Positions 31,020 through 42,972 of a stretch of DNA of 64,000 bases are shown here, in pieces. Positions within the stretch are counted from its first letter, which is position 1. The number at the start of each line of letters is the position of its first letter. Location: positions 1,643,208 through 1,707,207 of the forward strand of contig BCKL01000001.1 of NCBI GenBank assembly GCA_001600635.1, read 5' to 3'. The notes beneath the pieces are model-generated. The model was given only the letters and a program-made list of their open reading frames with translations, was not told the origin of the DNA and did no database searches. Source of the DNA: Leucosporidium creatinivorum (Eukaryota > Basidiomycota > Microbotryomycetes > Leucosporidiales > Leucosporidiaceae). Made by a program: the position numbers and the translations under genes.

Positions 31020-34000
31020 ATGCTCCTTCGGCGGCTGAGCATCCTCACATTACGGTCACCTATCGCACCTCACCTACAGGCTCTCTGCACCTCACCTCTC
31101 GCCGCCGCTACTTCCCTCCGACCGCGTCCCTCATCCTCAGCAGCAACTCGGACCATGGCTACTGTCTCCTCGCCCTTCTCCAGCCGGCAGAGTCAGCCGT
31201 TCGATCTCACGTCTCTAGGACCCAAATGGGAGATCAGGCAGAGTGACAGGGGAGAGCAGTACAGCGTCCTCAAGCCGGCAATCGAGGTCAGCGAGAACGA
31301 TTCGAGGAAGTATAGGTGAGCCCTGTCTCGACTCGTGGGGAGGAGATGGAAGAGATGCTAATGGTCCTGCTCGGCGACGACTGTAGGATGATCACCCTCT
31401 CCAATGGACTGACGGCACTGCTCATCGAAGACCCAAAGACGGATAAAGCGGCGGCGGCTATGTCTGTTGGTGTGGGACATCTGTCGGATCCTGTACGTTG
31501 ACATGGGCTGCGTTCGCTGCTGCTGCTGGGAGAAGCGCTGATGAGCTGGATCGCTTGCACAGGACGACCTGCCGGGGTAGGTCTGAGTTGGGCCGTTCTG
31601 CACCCCTTCGCACCTCTGCTTGAGTCTCGAGCGCTTCCCTACACTTTCCGACTTCTCTCTTCTTTTTGCGCCTCATCTCTCCCTCGGCGCATGACTCGCT
31701 CGCCGGCCGGCACCTCGCTTGGACTGCTCGGCGCTGACCTCCTTCCCCCTTCCGCTCCCCCTTCTCGCTCCATCTCCCTCCCCTTTCTCCCTCAAACAGC
31801 CTCGCCCACTACTGCGAGCACATGCTCTTCCTCGGCACCTCCTCCTACCCGGAAGAAGCCTCCTACAAGCACTACCTCTCGCAACACTCGGGCTCCTCCA
31901 ACGCCTTCACCTCCCTCGCCGAAACAAACTACTACGCCGACGTCGCTCCCTCCGGCCTCCCTGGATTTCTCTCCCGTCATGCTTCTGTCTTCGTCAGCCC
32001 GCTGTTTGATGCCAGCTGTGCCGAGAGGGAGGTCAATGCCGTGCATTCGGAGCAGAGTCGGAACTTGCAGCTGGATGCGAGGAGGCTGTTCCAGTTGGGG
32101 AAGGCGACTAGTAGGAGAGGGGAGGGAAGTCGGTATTGGAAGTTTGGGACGGGGAATAAGGAGACGTTGTGGGAGGGACCGAGGAAGAGGGGCGTGGATG
32201 GTGAGTGAGGGGTTCGGCGAGGAGTGGACGGCCGTTGATTCTCCCTTGCGATGACAGTACGAGACAAGCTGCTCGAGTGGTACGCAAGCAACTATTCGGC
32301 TAATGTCATGAACCTGGTCATCCTCAGCACTCGTGAGTCGTCCCAACTCTGCGCCTTCCTCCCTCGCCGCTGACCTCTCGCATGCACAGACACCCTCGAT
32401 GAGCTCACCAACCTCGTCCTTGCCGAGTACTCCGCCATCCCCAACCTCAACCTCGAGCACAACGTCTTTGACGCCCCCGTCCTCACGCCCGCCGAGCTCA
32501 GCACGGAGATCAGCTATCGTACCATCAAGGACGTCCCGACCCTTCGCATCGAGTTCCCTCTCCCGGACCTGCGCGAATACTGGTCGAGCAAGCCCGGCCG
32601 CTTCATCGCTCACTACCTCGGGCATGAGGGACCTGGCTCCATCCTCGCCGAGCTCAAGAAGCTGGGATGGGCGACTTCACTCTCCGCCTCGTCGTCGAAC
32701 GGCTCGCCAGGGTTCGAGTTCTTCCGGATCAATATCAACTTGACTGCTATCGGACTTGGTGCGTCTCGAGCCTTTCGCCGACTACACCGCGCTGACCTCC
32801 CTCCGTCGACAGCCAACTACAAGCTCGTCCTCCAACACGTCTTCTCCTACCTCTCACTCCTCCGCTCAACCCCACCTCAAGAATGGGCCTTCCTCGAGCA
32901 GCAAAAGTTGGGCCAAATCGGCTGGCGCTGGAAGGAGAATGGCCAGCCCTCGCCGCTCGTCAAGGGGCTCGCTTCGCGCTTGACGGATCGCGAGTACCCT
33001 GCTGAGCGGGTGCTTGTTGGTCCTTGGTTCGCGGTGGAGTTTGATGAGAAGGTTATCGAGGAGTGCTTGCAGAGGCTGACGGTGGAGAGCTGTAGGGTGT
33101 TGGTGGGGAGTAAAGAGCCGCTCGAGGGGAGGGGCGACTGGACGGAGCGGGAGCAGTACTATGGGACGGAGTATGATAGGAGGCCGTTGGATGTCGAGGT
33201 GATCAAGGTGAGCTATCGGTCCGCTTCCATAAGAGAGGTCGAAAGCTGATCTCGTCTCCTCGCAGGCTCCAGCAACCGCCAACCTCGCCCTTCCCGAGCC
33301 GAACATGTTCATCCCCTCCGACTTGGAGCTCGTCACGCCTACGTCAGTCGAGGAGGTGAGTCTGCTGCACCTTGCTGCCGCTTTGAGCCGTCGCTGATGC
33401 CATCCTCGCCATCGCAGCCGGCCAAACGCCCCTCGCTGATACGTCAGACCTCTTCGGCGCGCCTGTTCTTCAAGAAGGACGATACTTGGCGTGTTCCTCG
33501 AGCCACAGCTTACTTCCTGCTTCGATCGTGAGTCGTTTGTGACTCTCTCGCGCTCCAGTCTCCGCTTCTGGGTGCCTTCGCTCACAAACTCGCTGAACAG
33601 ACCTCTCGCCGACCGCACCGCCGTCGCCGCCATCAAGTCGCAGATCTTCACTGCTTTGGTGGAGGAATCTCTCGCTTCCTACTCCTACGATGCCACCCTC
33701 GCTGGACTCGCCTACTCCGTCGGCAACGAGGTTGACGGCCTCGAGCTCGTCGTTTCGGGCTACTCGGACAAGCTCCCGCTGCTGCTCAAGGTCGTGCTCG
33801 AGAAGCTCAGGGATTTCGAGGCAGATCCGAAACAGTTTGACGTCGTCCATGAGCGGCTCGCGAGGGCGTACAAGAACACCAAACAGAACAACCCGTCGAC
33901 GATGGCCGATTCGCACCTTCGCCATTTGACGAGGCAGACCCACTGGACCTTCGACGATAGGCTCGAGGCGCTGATAGGTGAGTCACAGCTGTGCACGATT

Positions 34001-35467
34001 GCTCGTTGAGCGACCGAGAGGGAGCTGACCCTCTCGCTCTCCCCAGGTCTGACCCCTCGCGATATCGAGGAGCAAGCGAAGGCGCTGCTGGCCGAGCTGC
34101 AGATCGAGGGACTCGTACATGGGAACGCTACGAAGGAGGTGAGCCTCCGGATCTTCGTACGAGGCGGCCGTAGCCTCGGCTGACCCGCTGCTTTTCCATC
34201 GTAGTCGGCTCTCAACATGCTCAAGCTCGTCGAGACCATTCTCGAGTCCAAGCCCGCCGATCCGGCACAGAACGACTATCACCGCGCTCTTGTGCTCCCT
34301 AGTCGTGCGTCTTAGCTTCGGTCCCCTACTTCGCGCTATGCCGAGCTGACCCGCCTCACCATCGCCGAGCAGCTTCCAACCTCGTCTACCGCTCCGAAGT
34401 CCCGTCGCCGCAAAACATCAACTCGGCAGCAGGTGTCTACTATGAAGTAGGATCCACGACCGACGACGACCAGCTCGCTCGGCTACACCTGTTTGCTCAG
34501 ATCGCCAAGGTCCCCATCTTCTCGACGGTTCGTTCACTCTCTCCCTGCTGACTGAACACCTGACTGACCTCATCTTGTACCAACAGCTCCGCACCAAAGA
34601 AGCACTCGGCTACATCGTCAGCTCAGCGGTCTGGAGCGTCAATCAGCGTCAAGGCTTCCGCGTGATGGTGCAGTCCGAGCGGACGGCCGAGTATCTCGAG
34701 GATCGCATCGAGGCGTTCTGGACCGAGACCTTCGAGAAGTACTTGGAGGAGATAAGCGAGGAGGAGTTTGACAAGCAGAAGGAGAGCTTGGTGCTGAGAA
34801 AGAGGGAGAAGGTCAAGAACCTGGGGCAAGAGTGAGTGGTTTCTCTACTTGTACGCTGCGCTGAGCCATAGCTGACGCGCCTCTCGTCAACAGGACCTCC
34901 CGCTACTGGAGCGAGATCGAGTCCGGCTCGCTGGACTTCTTTCACCGTCCGTGATCCCTCTTCGGCGATGGCGGACCTTTCGCTGACTCTGCGTTTCACC
35001 TTCCCACAGGCGAAAGAGAAGCTGGCCTTATCCGCACCCTCACCAAAGCCGACATCACCACATTCTTCCGCGACTTCTTCCATCCCGCTTCCTCCTCTCG
35101 TGCCAAACTCTCCATTCTTATGCGCTCGCAACGCCTCCAGCCCGCCTCTTTGGCGTCCCTTCTCGCCCTCATCCAACAGCAAGATCCCGCTTTGCCCTCG
35201 GAGAAGCTCGAGGAGGTTCGCAAGATGCTCGACGAGGGCAAGCCGACGGTGGAGGATCTCCGATATTTCATGGAGAAGGTGTTTGGCGGTGAGGTGCCGA
35301 GTGGAGTTGCCGCTGAGGTCAACCGGGTGGCTGAGAAGGCTCAGCTGCGCGAGAGTACGAAGGAGATTGAGGAGGACGAGGTCGAGAGTTGGCGAGCGGG
35401 GCTGAAGAAGGGCGAGGGAGTGAAGCCGGTGGGAGATTTTGCGACTGATCTAGAGGCGCACTTGTAG
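31020..35467 (+). CDS. STE23: Insulin-degrading-enzyme-type M16 metalloprotease
   Basis: About 14 exons and 1,050-1,100 residues, full length for insulysin. The inverted zinc motif is HYCEHMLFLGT (HxxEH) with the downstream glutamate in EREVNAVHSE. Other family blocks: MITLSNGLTALLIEDPKTDK, SGSSNAFTSLAETNYYADVA, NMLKLVETILES, STLRTKEALGYIVSSAVWSV-NQRQGFRVMVQS and EEFDKQKESLVLRKREK. Yeast Ste23 trims a-factor precursor and peptides. There are two in-frame ATGs: 31020 adds 45 residues with mitochondrial-presequence character (MLLRRLSILTLRSPIAPHLQ), while 31155 gives MATVSSPFSSRQSQ. Human IDE has the same kind of arrangement. It follows RFA1 in tandem by about 260 bp. Confidence 0.95.
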
Positions 35468-35773
35468 ATGCTATTTCGATTGAAAGAAAGTTTTCACACA
35501 GTACCGCCGAGAGCTCACAATGAGCCTGTTTTCGCACTTCTCGGCGCTGCCGGCTCGGCTGAGAGAGCTCTGTAGACCTTCGCCAGCCGCTCTCGAGTGC
35601 ACGCAACACTAACTATGACTGATAATTGCCCTGCGTTGGCTATGTGCAAGTTGAGAGTGTCCTTTCTAGTCTATCGCACTCCACAGCATCGGCGACCCGC
35701 GCTTCCGCTCCATCTAAACTTCTCTATACAGCATCCGATGCGGTCTTCAGCTCGCCAGCATCCAGCATCGGCA

Positions 35774-38223
35774 TCATCTGATCTCCTTCTCCCTCTTCTT
35801 CCGTTCTCCCTCCTCCCTCGTGCTCGGCGTGACTTCGGCGCTCCTCCTCCTCAGATGTCCTTCCCCTCCCCTCCCTCGATTATGTCCCTTCCCTCTCCCC
35901 ATCAAACGTCCAAACCATCCTGTATCTCCCTCCTCCTCGACCTCGTCACTAACGTCCCAGACGATGTCGATTTCTCGCAATCCTCCTTGCACCTCGGCGG
36001 AAGGGCATGTGTGACGGAAGAGGGTACGGAAGGGGCCCAGGGGCTCGACAGAGGTGAGGTAGTAGGTGAGCTTTTGGGTGCCTTCGAGGAGAGCGGGGCG
36101 GGAGGGGCGGTGAGGGGCGAAGCCGGACCAGGTGTGCTCCTGCGAGAGAGGGAGGGAGAGGGTCAGCAAGAGTGCGCGAGTGGAGAGTGGGGTCAAGTCG
36201 AAGAGCAAATATAGGTGTCATGCGCGAGCCGAGCAGGAAGGGAATGAGACAGGCAAGAAGAGATCAACGACTCACAACTTCGCCGAGCATCCGCTCAGTC
36301 AACGCCTCCTTGTACACTGTGACGCTATATCCGACACTCCATGCTACTCGCCCACCATCAAAGATCCACCTTCTGAGGAAGTTGCGACCGCCGACAGCGT
36401 TCACGGCTTGCGCGAATAGCGAGATAGCATCGAGAGGAGAGCGAGAGTCCGGGAACAGGTCCAGCCATCCTGCCCAGTGGCTGTTGCGAGTCGTGGAAAG
36501 GAAGGCGAAGAGCGTGATGTTCAGGAGAGTGACGTAGGGTGGGGGAAGCGAAATAGGGAGGCGACGAGGGCGAAGAGGTCAGCGCCGAGTCTAAAGGGAA
36601 AGGCGGGAGGGACTCACTGCAGGGTCAGGAAGGGTGTCGCTCCGCTCGCGAGGTAGCCGCTAGCATCTCCTTGGACGTCCATCTGCTTGAGGGCGGGCAC
36701 CTCGGACACGACGTGGTCGAGGGGAGTCTGGAGAGTGAGGGCGGCGCAGTTGGACTGTGAAAGGAGGACGTCAATCCGAGTTCGAACTAGCTAGGTGAGC
36801 TGCAACCTGAGCTCACAATGAGTCCATCTCCCCCGAAGACGCTGGCAAACTTGTCGGCGCAGCGGTCGACTGTAGAGTTGATAAGAGTTAGCTACTCAGT
36901 TCGTCGCATCTCGCCACCACGGCAGCTCACCCATCGGCTGCATCTTCCTGATCAGCGCACGCGAGATGATGATGCCTGCACCGCCGTATGAGATCCTGCC
37001 GTTGTCGGCGAGGTTCTGCGTCGCCTCGGAGAAGGAGCCAAGCAGCCAATCCTCGGCGGGGTCGTAGCCGGTGAGAAGGGAGCGGACGAGCGAGATGTCG
37101 GACCACCAGGTGTCGTCGTCGCTGTTGAGGGAACATCGTTAGCGAGGATAGCCTCGAGAGGAAGAGGAGCGACGCACCCAAAGATGAACCACTCGACAAT
37201 GTCGCCTCCCTCTTGCCAACGCCGACGTTCCGATTCGAGCCAGGCATCCTTGACGAGGCCGAGTACGCGCATCTCGTATCGTTGTCCGCTCTGTCGACCG
37301 AGGATGCAGGTCAGCTCTTTCCCTCTCCTCGAAATCGCCGAAGCACTCACCCTCGAGCTCTCCCTCATCGAGCAGCTGCTTCCCATCTTCTTCAGCTCCT
37401 CATTCGCCATCCTCTTTCCATTCTCATCCCAAACTCCCATAGCATCCGTGATCAAACATCCAGGCTTCTGTCCACCTTCCACGGCGGGTCGGAGGAAATG
37501 GGACCAGACGGGCGAGTAGTCGATTACGCGTTGAGGGCCGGTGCACATGGAGAAGAAGAGGTTCGGGGCATGGGTTGGAGGAGCATCGAGTGAGGTAGAA
37601 GGTGCGAGAGCGTTGGAAGGCGGGTGGAGAGGGAGGTAGTGTGTTGAGGAGGGCGCGAGGCAGTCGGAAGGGGGAGTGACGGCCGCCGTGGGGACGGGGG
37701 CGTGGCTCTCGATGGAGGCCGAAATGGGCATGCTGGGGTACTCGAACAGGAGGGGAAGGTGTTCTGTGAGGCGAGCGTCGAAGGATTGGGGAAGGAGAGT
37801 GTTGTCTGCGGTGCGCGCCGGTTCGGCGATGGTTGGTTGCTTAGCCGAGAGCGAAGACAACGGCTTCATCCTCACCACTAGACGATGCGTGTCGTTGGCT
37901 CCCTCTGAGCTGACCCAGCCCCGCTCCTCACAGCTTCCCTCGCCTCCGAAAGTGACCTGCTCGCTCCTTCTCCGCCTGCTCCCCTCCTCCATGCGCCGAG
38001 CTTCCTTGACCGCTGCCTCTCCCGGAGAGCTACTGCTGCTCCATACATACAGCGCCGCTCCTATCAGCAGGAAGCATACTGTTCGAAGCTGAGTTGACCG
38101 TGCCCGTGCGGTCCCTGTAGGCGACGAGGAGCGATTTGAAGGAAGGAGCTGAGCGGTCGAAGCTCGTCGTGGTGAGGAGAGGGCGCGAGGTGATGAAGGT
38201 GAAGTTGCTCGTGTGAAGAACAT
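35774..38223 (-). CDS. Fringe-like (DUF604-type) type II membrane glycosyltransferase
   Basis: A short basic N-terminus is followed by one membrane helix (VCFLLIGAALYVWSS) and a Ser/Pro-rich stem, the layout of a Golgi type II enzyme. The luminal domain has WFIFG joined by an intron to DDDTWWSDISLVRSLLTGYD, carrying the DxD metal-nucleotide site, then NGRISYGGAGIIISRALIRK, DRCADKF, GDGLI and SNCAALTLQTPLDHVVSEVP, as in fungal Fringe-related glycosyltransferases. A C-terminal part (WAGWLDLFPDSRSPLDAISL, IFDGGRVAWSVGYSVTVYKE) is typical of the fungal subfamily. Sugar donor and acceptor are unknown. It converges on the M16 protease gene and diverges from the Dad2-like gene. Confidence 0.82.
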
Positions 38224-38648
38224 GCTGCTTTGGCGCCTTGGCTAAGTTGCGAGAAGGGCGAGGGTCCTGGAGCTTTGCGAAGCGAAAGGAGGGCTCGGGC
38301 GGCGAGAGGTCCTTGCGGGGCTTGGCTGCTGGTTGTGGTGAGGCGGGGGTTTGGTAGAAGAGAGAGCCGCAAAGCCTTGCTCCCTCTCAACTGAAACGCT
38401 CGTTAACTGAGCGAGCTAGAAGAGCTGCGAACGGTCGACGCTTTAGTCTGGGGCCCGGAGTCGTCAGACTTGCATCTCTGTGTGCTGTTGTAGGCCCACG
38501 AGCGTTGATGTTGTAATGTGTGATGAGGTGCAGATTCGAGGCGCTGTACGAGAGCAGCCTCGGTGGGAGTAATCGAGAAAGGAGAGAGGGGCCTAGCTTT
38601 CTGCGCTTTGTCGCTCTCCCCGCATCGCCTTTCTCACTAGCAACCACG

Positions 38649-39034
38649 ATGCAGCAAACAGCGGATCAAGTGAGCACGTCGCTGAGCTCTGTACTGCTCT
38701 AGTAGTATAGCTGACGTCCCTCCTCTACAGCGCGAACTCCTCGCCCTCCAAAGTCCGTCGCGTCTCTTCTGCAGCCTATCGTTCTACAGCTCGCCGTCTG
38801 AAGGGACGTCCTCGTATCTGACAAACTGACTGCTCTACTCTCGCCCTCTGCACCCCATCAACAGCCATGCGCGCCTCGCTCGAATCCCTCCGCGCGTCGA
38901 CCGCGACCCTCGCGTCGGATCTGGAGCAACACCAGACGAGCTACGAGAAGCTGGGCGAGGTCAGCGAGGCGTGGAAGAAGGTGTTGGAGCAGACGAGTGC
39001 TTTGGGTGGAGCGGAGGAGGCGAATGGGGTGTGA
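38649..39034 (+). CDS. Small coiled-coil protein, possibly DASH subunit Dad2
   Basis: Three exons (ATG at 38649; introns ending CTCTACAG and ATCAACAG) join to a protein of about 70 residues: MQQTADQ-RELLALQ-TMRASLE then LRASTATLASDLEQHQTSYE and KLGEVSEAWKKVLEQTSALG. Length, early coiled coil and the L-x-EV-x3-W-x2-VL ending resemble Dad2 of the DASH/Dam1 kinetochore ring. The similarity is short and unverified. A further GTGAGT...AGCAG intron-like stretch follows in the 3' region (about 39049-39108). Confidence 0.5.
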
Positions 39035-39945
39035 GGGGGAGCGCGAGGTGAGTTGAGCGAGCGTCGGGGGGGTGTATGTAGGTAGCTGACCGCGTCTTGA
39101 CGAGCAGGAGCGACTACTTGACGTAGCCTACCAACATCTCGGGAACGCGTTTGGGCAGCTACGGCCGACTTCGGTGGGCTTTTGTTGCTCGGCGCTCCTT
39201 CCTCTCTCTTGGAGTTCCCTTCGCTGATCTCGTCGTGGCCCTCGCAGCTCGCCCACGAGCCCTCATCTTCGACCATTACGCTCGGCACTGCTGGCTCGTT
39301 CTATCGGCGCCGCGGCGACAGGCAACCGGCTCAATCGACGCGCAAGGCCCTTCGCCGAGCAAACGACGACCTATTTCAACACCAAGGCTTTGTCGTAGCG
39401 CTTTGGTCGAGAGAGAGGATGAAATTCGGAGGTGTACAAGGCTTAGCAAGCCTGCTGAGAGGTGCGAGAGGTCACGAGAGCTTCGCGAGCCGTCTTCGAG
39501 TAGGAGCTCTCATCGCCGAGCTGTCTTGAACGAATTCGAGAGGCTATCAAATCGGCCCAAGCGTCTCGAGCGCTCAAAAGGTCACCCTCGGGCAGCTCCG
39601 ATCCACCAGCCTACGAGTCTTGAGCAGTTCGGACTGCTGTAGCGGCGCCGAGCTCGAACAAGTCCGAGGTGGGTCTTTCGCGGCGCGAGAAGTCGAGGGG
39701 CGCTTGTGCAGGTGCATAGCAGGGGGCTCTAGATGGCCTCGGCCTCTCGCAAAGCTAGAAGGCTACATCAGTAGAAGCCAAGCGGCTTCGCCGAGCATCC
39801 CCCCGCCGCGGCGCGCCGCTTAACGAGTAAAAGCGAAGCGAGTGTTGCACAACTGTATATACGAGGACGATCAGCGATCCAACCCTACTCTCGAGTCAAG
39901 ACTACCAACTCACCAAGCAAATCAGAACCACGAGCTCGAAGCACC
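39035..39945. other. Intergenic stretch without recognised gene
   Basis: Begins with a probable 3'-untranslated intron of the preceding gene. The plus strand stays open for 160 codons from 39151, but only from a TTG, with Arg/Ser-rich composition and no recognised motif. No RNA gene or mobile element found. Confidence 0.45.
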
Positions 39946-41299
39946 TTAGTCGAGCTCAATCACCTCGGGCTTGCCCTTCTTGCCTCCCGAGTTCGATCCG
40001 CTGCCTCCACTCGAGCTGCTCTTGTCCTTCTTGATCTTCTGCAAGCTCGACTCATTCTCCTCCTTGACTTTGACGCCCGGCTCGACCTTGACGCGCTCTC
40101 GCTCGGCGATCTCCAACTCGGCAACTCGGGCGCGAAGACGCTCCAGCTCGGTGAGCCCATCGTCCTTGTCGTCTGACTCGATGGTAATCCTGATGGGGCG
40201 CTTGTTCTTGTTCTTGTTGTTCTCGGAAGCGGGAGGTGCTTTGATGGGAGGAGGAGGAGAGTCTCGGGCGGCGATGATGGGAGGAGCGGGGGCAGGAGCG
40301 GGGGAAGCTGTAGCAAAGGTCTCAGCTACGGCCGACACCAGCGAGAAGACAGGAACGCACCAGGAGCATGTCCTTCGAGCTCGAGAAGGGCTGTCGAGGC
40401 GAAGGCGAGTCAGCTCAAGTCATCGCCGAGATCCGACTCGACTCGAAAACTGACCTCGCGAGCGGTAGCGGAACTCAAACGCGCAGTACGGGCTACTCGA
40501 CGAGTCAATCTCAGTGCATGTCAATGGCTTGCGCTGCTCGTGAGTCCTCAGCGGCCCCAGACTGTTGGTAGGAGAACTTAGCGAGGCTCGGCGCTCACGA
40601 GGGATACGCCACTTGCCTGGTTTGATGACTGAGTTGAGCCTTCTTTGTCTGCTCGTGAAGTACATGATCCGGGAACTCCCTGCTTCCTATAAGGTCCACG
40701 TCTCTGCGGACATCCTTGACGCGATAAATCCTGAGCTGAATCGTTCCCATCGACTTGATGACCTCCTCATCGTTGCAAGCAAGATCCTCGTTGTCGGTGA
40801 GAAGGAGCTTGGAGAACAGGAAGGGGCGCTCTGAGGTCGAGCTGATCTTGGCAGAACTCAAGGTGTCGATGCGACTTGGACTGTCGAGCGGCTCGGTGAA
40901 AGTGGAAGAGGTTCGGCGATAGGCGAGGCCTTGAACCCTGCGGGACGGATGAACGACCACATTAGCAGAGCTCTGTAAGGGTATATACACTACCCACCAG
41001 CGTCCATCCAGGTAAGCCTGAGCGATGTAGTCGTTGGCGGGTGGCTGCTCGCGTCCTTCGCGGTACTTGATCTCAAAGTGCGCTCCTTCGACGGCTTCAA
41101 TGTATCCAGAGCTCTTGCTACCATCGACTTGAGCTGAGTAGACGCTGAGGGGCGTGCCATCGACCGTGACCCAAGCCTCGCAGCCGGGAAGCAGTGGAGA
41201 GGTCCTGGCGTCGAGCGAGAGCGCATGAGCAGCAGCTCGCAAGGAGAGCTCGATAGTGTAGAGGGCTCACAGCGTGGTGGGAGAAGCTTGCTGAGGCAT
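39946..41299 (-). CDS. DUF7918-domain protein, full-length copy
   Basis: A basidiomycete-type protein of unknown function. Exon 1 (MPQQASPTTL) splices to a complete core: SPLLPGCEAWVTVDGTPLSV, SGYIEAVEGAHFEIKYREGR, AQAYLDGRW, SERPFLFSKLLLTDNED, MGTIQLRIYRVKDVRR and VLHEQTKKAQLSHQT, then YCAFEFRYRSR and a short LELEGHAPG exon. The last exon is a charged tail with TIESDDKDDGLTELERLRAR, and it ends KPEVIELD. The hydrophobic-acidic stretches (IRITIESDD, VIELD) resemble SUMO-interaction motifs. One intron starts with GC (GCAAGT after ACCAG near 40618), whereas its paralogue has GT at the same site. The paralogue at 42973 shares both ends. Confidence 0.8.
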
Positions 41300-42972
41300 C
41301 TTTGAGAGCCGGCGAGACGAGCGAAAGAAGACGAAGAGAGGTGGGAGAGGGAGAGCCGCTCGAGTTCGCAACGCGCTAAGGCTGGAGTGATTTGACGAGT
41401 ATCGGGCAGAGACATCTGAACGCTGCGTGAGGATCTGATGCATCTCAGAGATGTGCGTTGGCCTTCCTCGGCGCTCCTAAGGAAGCCTAATCTGCAGCAC
41501 GAAGCTTCCTGCCTCCTCGCCGAGCTCGACTGTAGCTGTATGAAGGGAACTGGTATTACGCTGAGGGTCGCTGGAGGTCACAGTAGGTTTTTGTATCTGC
41601 TCAGGAGCTCTCTCAGTCCATTACGACCTCATCGGAAGGCAAACGAGGCGCCGAAGCGTGCGCCGAGCATCGGCGGCGAGGACGTCAAGCTGCCGCTCTT
41701 CGCGTAACGCTCGCGAGGGCTTGAAACTGCCAGGGAAGGTAGCTATATCAGTATCAAAGCTACCCCTATGGTCGCGAACACCGCGGAATCCCTTGCTGCA
41801 CCTCGAGAGCGGCTGAGCTAAAACGGGGGTCCGAGCGTCAAGCCAAGACGAGCTCGCCTGTAGCTCAGCTGCAGTTCAGTTTCGCCTCTTTCCCTCCTAC
41901 CACATCTTGCTCAACTCTCGACCAGCGCTCTAGCTCTCATGACGAGGTGCGTGCGACTGTCCTACAGCGTTAAAGTGCTTCTCCTCCCCTCCCTACTCCC
42001 CTTCCCCTTTCCCCCTCCGTCTAGCTCTCCTTGCATCGTACCTACACTAGACACATAGCACTACTATTACCCCCTCATCACACACCTGTCCTCCCTCGCC
42101 ACACGCCTCCCTCTCAGTCAACCCGAGCACGAACGCCTGCCTATCGAAGGAGGCCGACTGCTCTACCCTCGTCCTCGAGCTAGGCCACGGTCAGTGTCGC
42201 GCGGCTATGTTTTCAGGCAGCCTCAGTGCGTAAGCCCGGCCTCTTCCCCCACCCCGCTAGCTCACCAAAGAGGACAGGGCGTCAGACCGGCTGGGGGATG
42301 AGAATCGAGTGGAGCCCGAGGAGTCGCCGAGCCGAGCTTGACAGCATCTGTAGCTGCTCAGGTTTGGTTTGGTTGAGGAAGCAGGTCTTGTTTAGCTTCT
42401 TTGTCTTAGCTTACTACCAGCGCCGCAAGGCTCTCCAAACGACTGGGCGGCTCACTTCGGTGAGTCGCCCGCAGAAACCGGTCGCCGAAACAGGGTGAGC
42501 CCATGAAGTCCCCCATGAAGTCCGTCGTGAGGGCTATCTCTTGCTTGAGAGCTGTAGGGCGGTAGTAAAGACTACATATCGCATTCATGGCTCTCATCGG
42601 CTCGCTTTGAGCTTCTAGCGAGGTCGAGAGAGCCCTACAGCGGGAGTTGACCAGCGTCGGCTCGCTCGTGCTCGGCGCACCTTTCGTCTCGTCCACAGCA
42701 CGACAGAGCTCTCTGAGCTAGTAGCTACACGACACGCAGACCTCGGTCGATGCCATACAGTGCTTGAGCAGCAGCCTTTGAGCGAACATGACGCCAGATC
42801 TCGCGGCCAGTCGCATCAAGCGAGTGGAGAAAGCCCTTCTCCGAGCACGCTGCCGAGAAGGGCACAGCAAGGATTGCACAACTGGGGAGTCAGGAGTCAA
42901 AGCGGTCAGTAGAGATTCGCGAGCGAAAAAGGAGAAGCTCAACTCACCAACTACAAGGTTACAGCGACCGCC
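41300..42972. other. Gene-poor gap between the two DUF7918 paralogues
   Basis: Should contain the promoter of the full-length copy and the 3' region of the short copy. In between I see only short frames (for example minus strand 42406-42696, and plus 42226-42498), no homologous block, no tRNA and no terminal repeats. A GTGCGT...GTCTAG intron-like segment near 41949-42023 follows an ATG at about 41940, but its downstream frame is not convincing. Confidence 0.45.

Noticed and set aside
39151-39642. 163-codon open stretch on the plus strand
   Set aside because: It starts at TTG, is Arg/Ser-rich without motifs or splice support, and looks like chance openness in GC-rich DNA.
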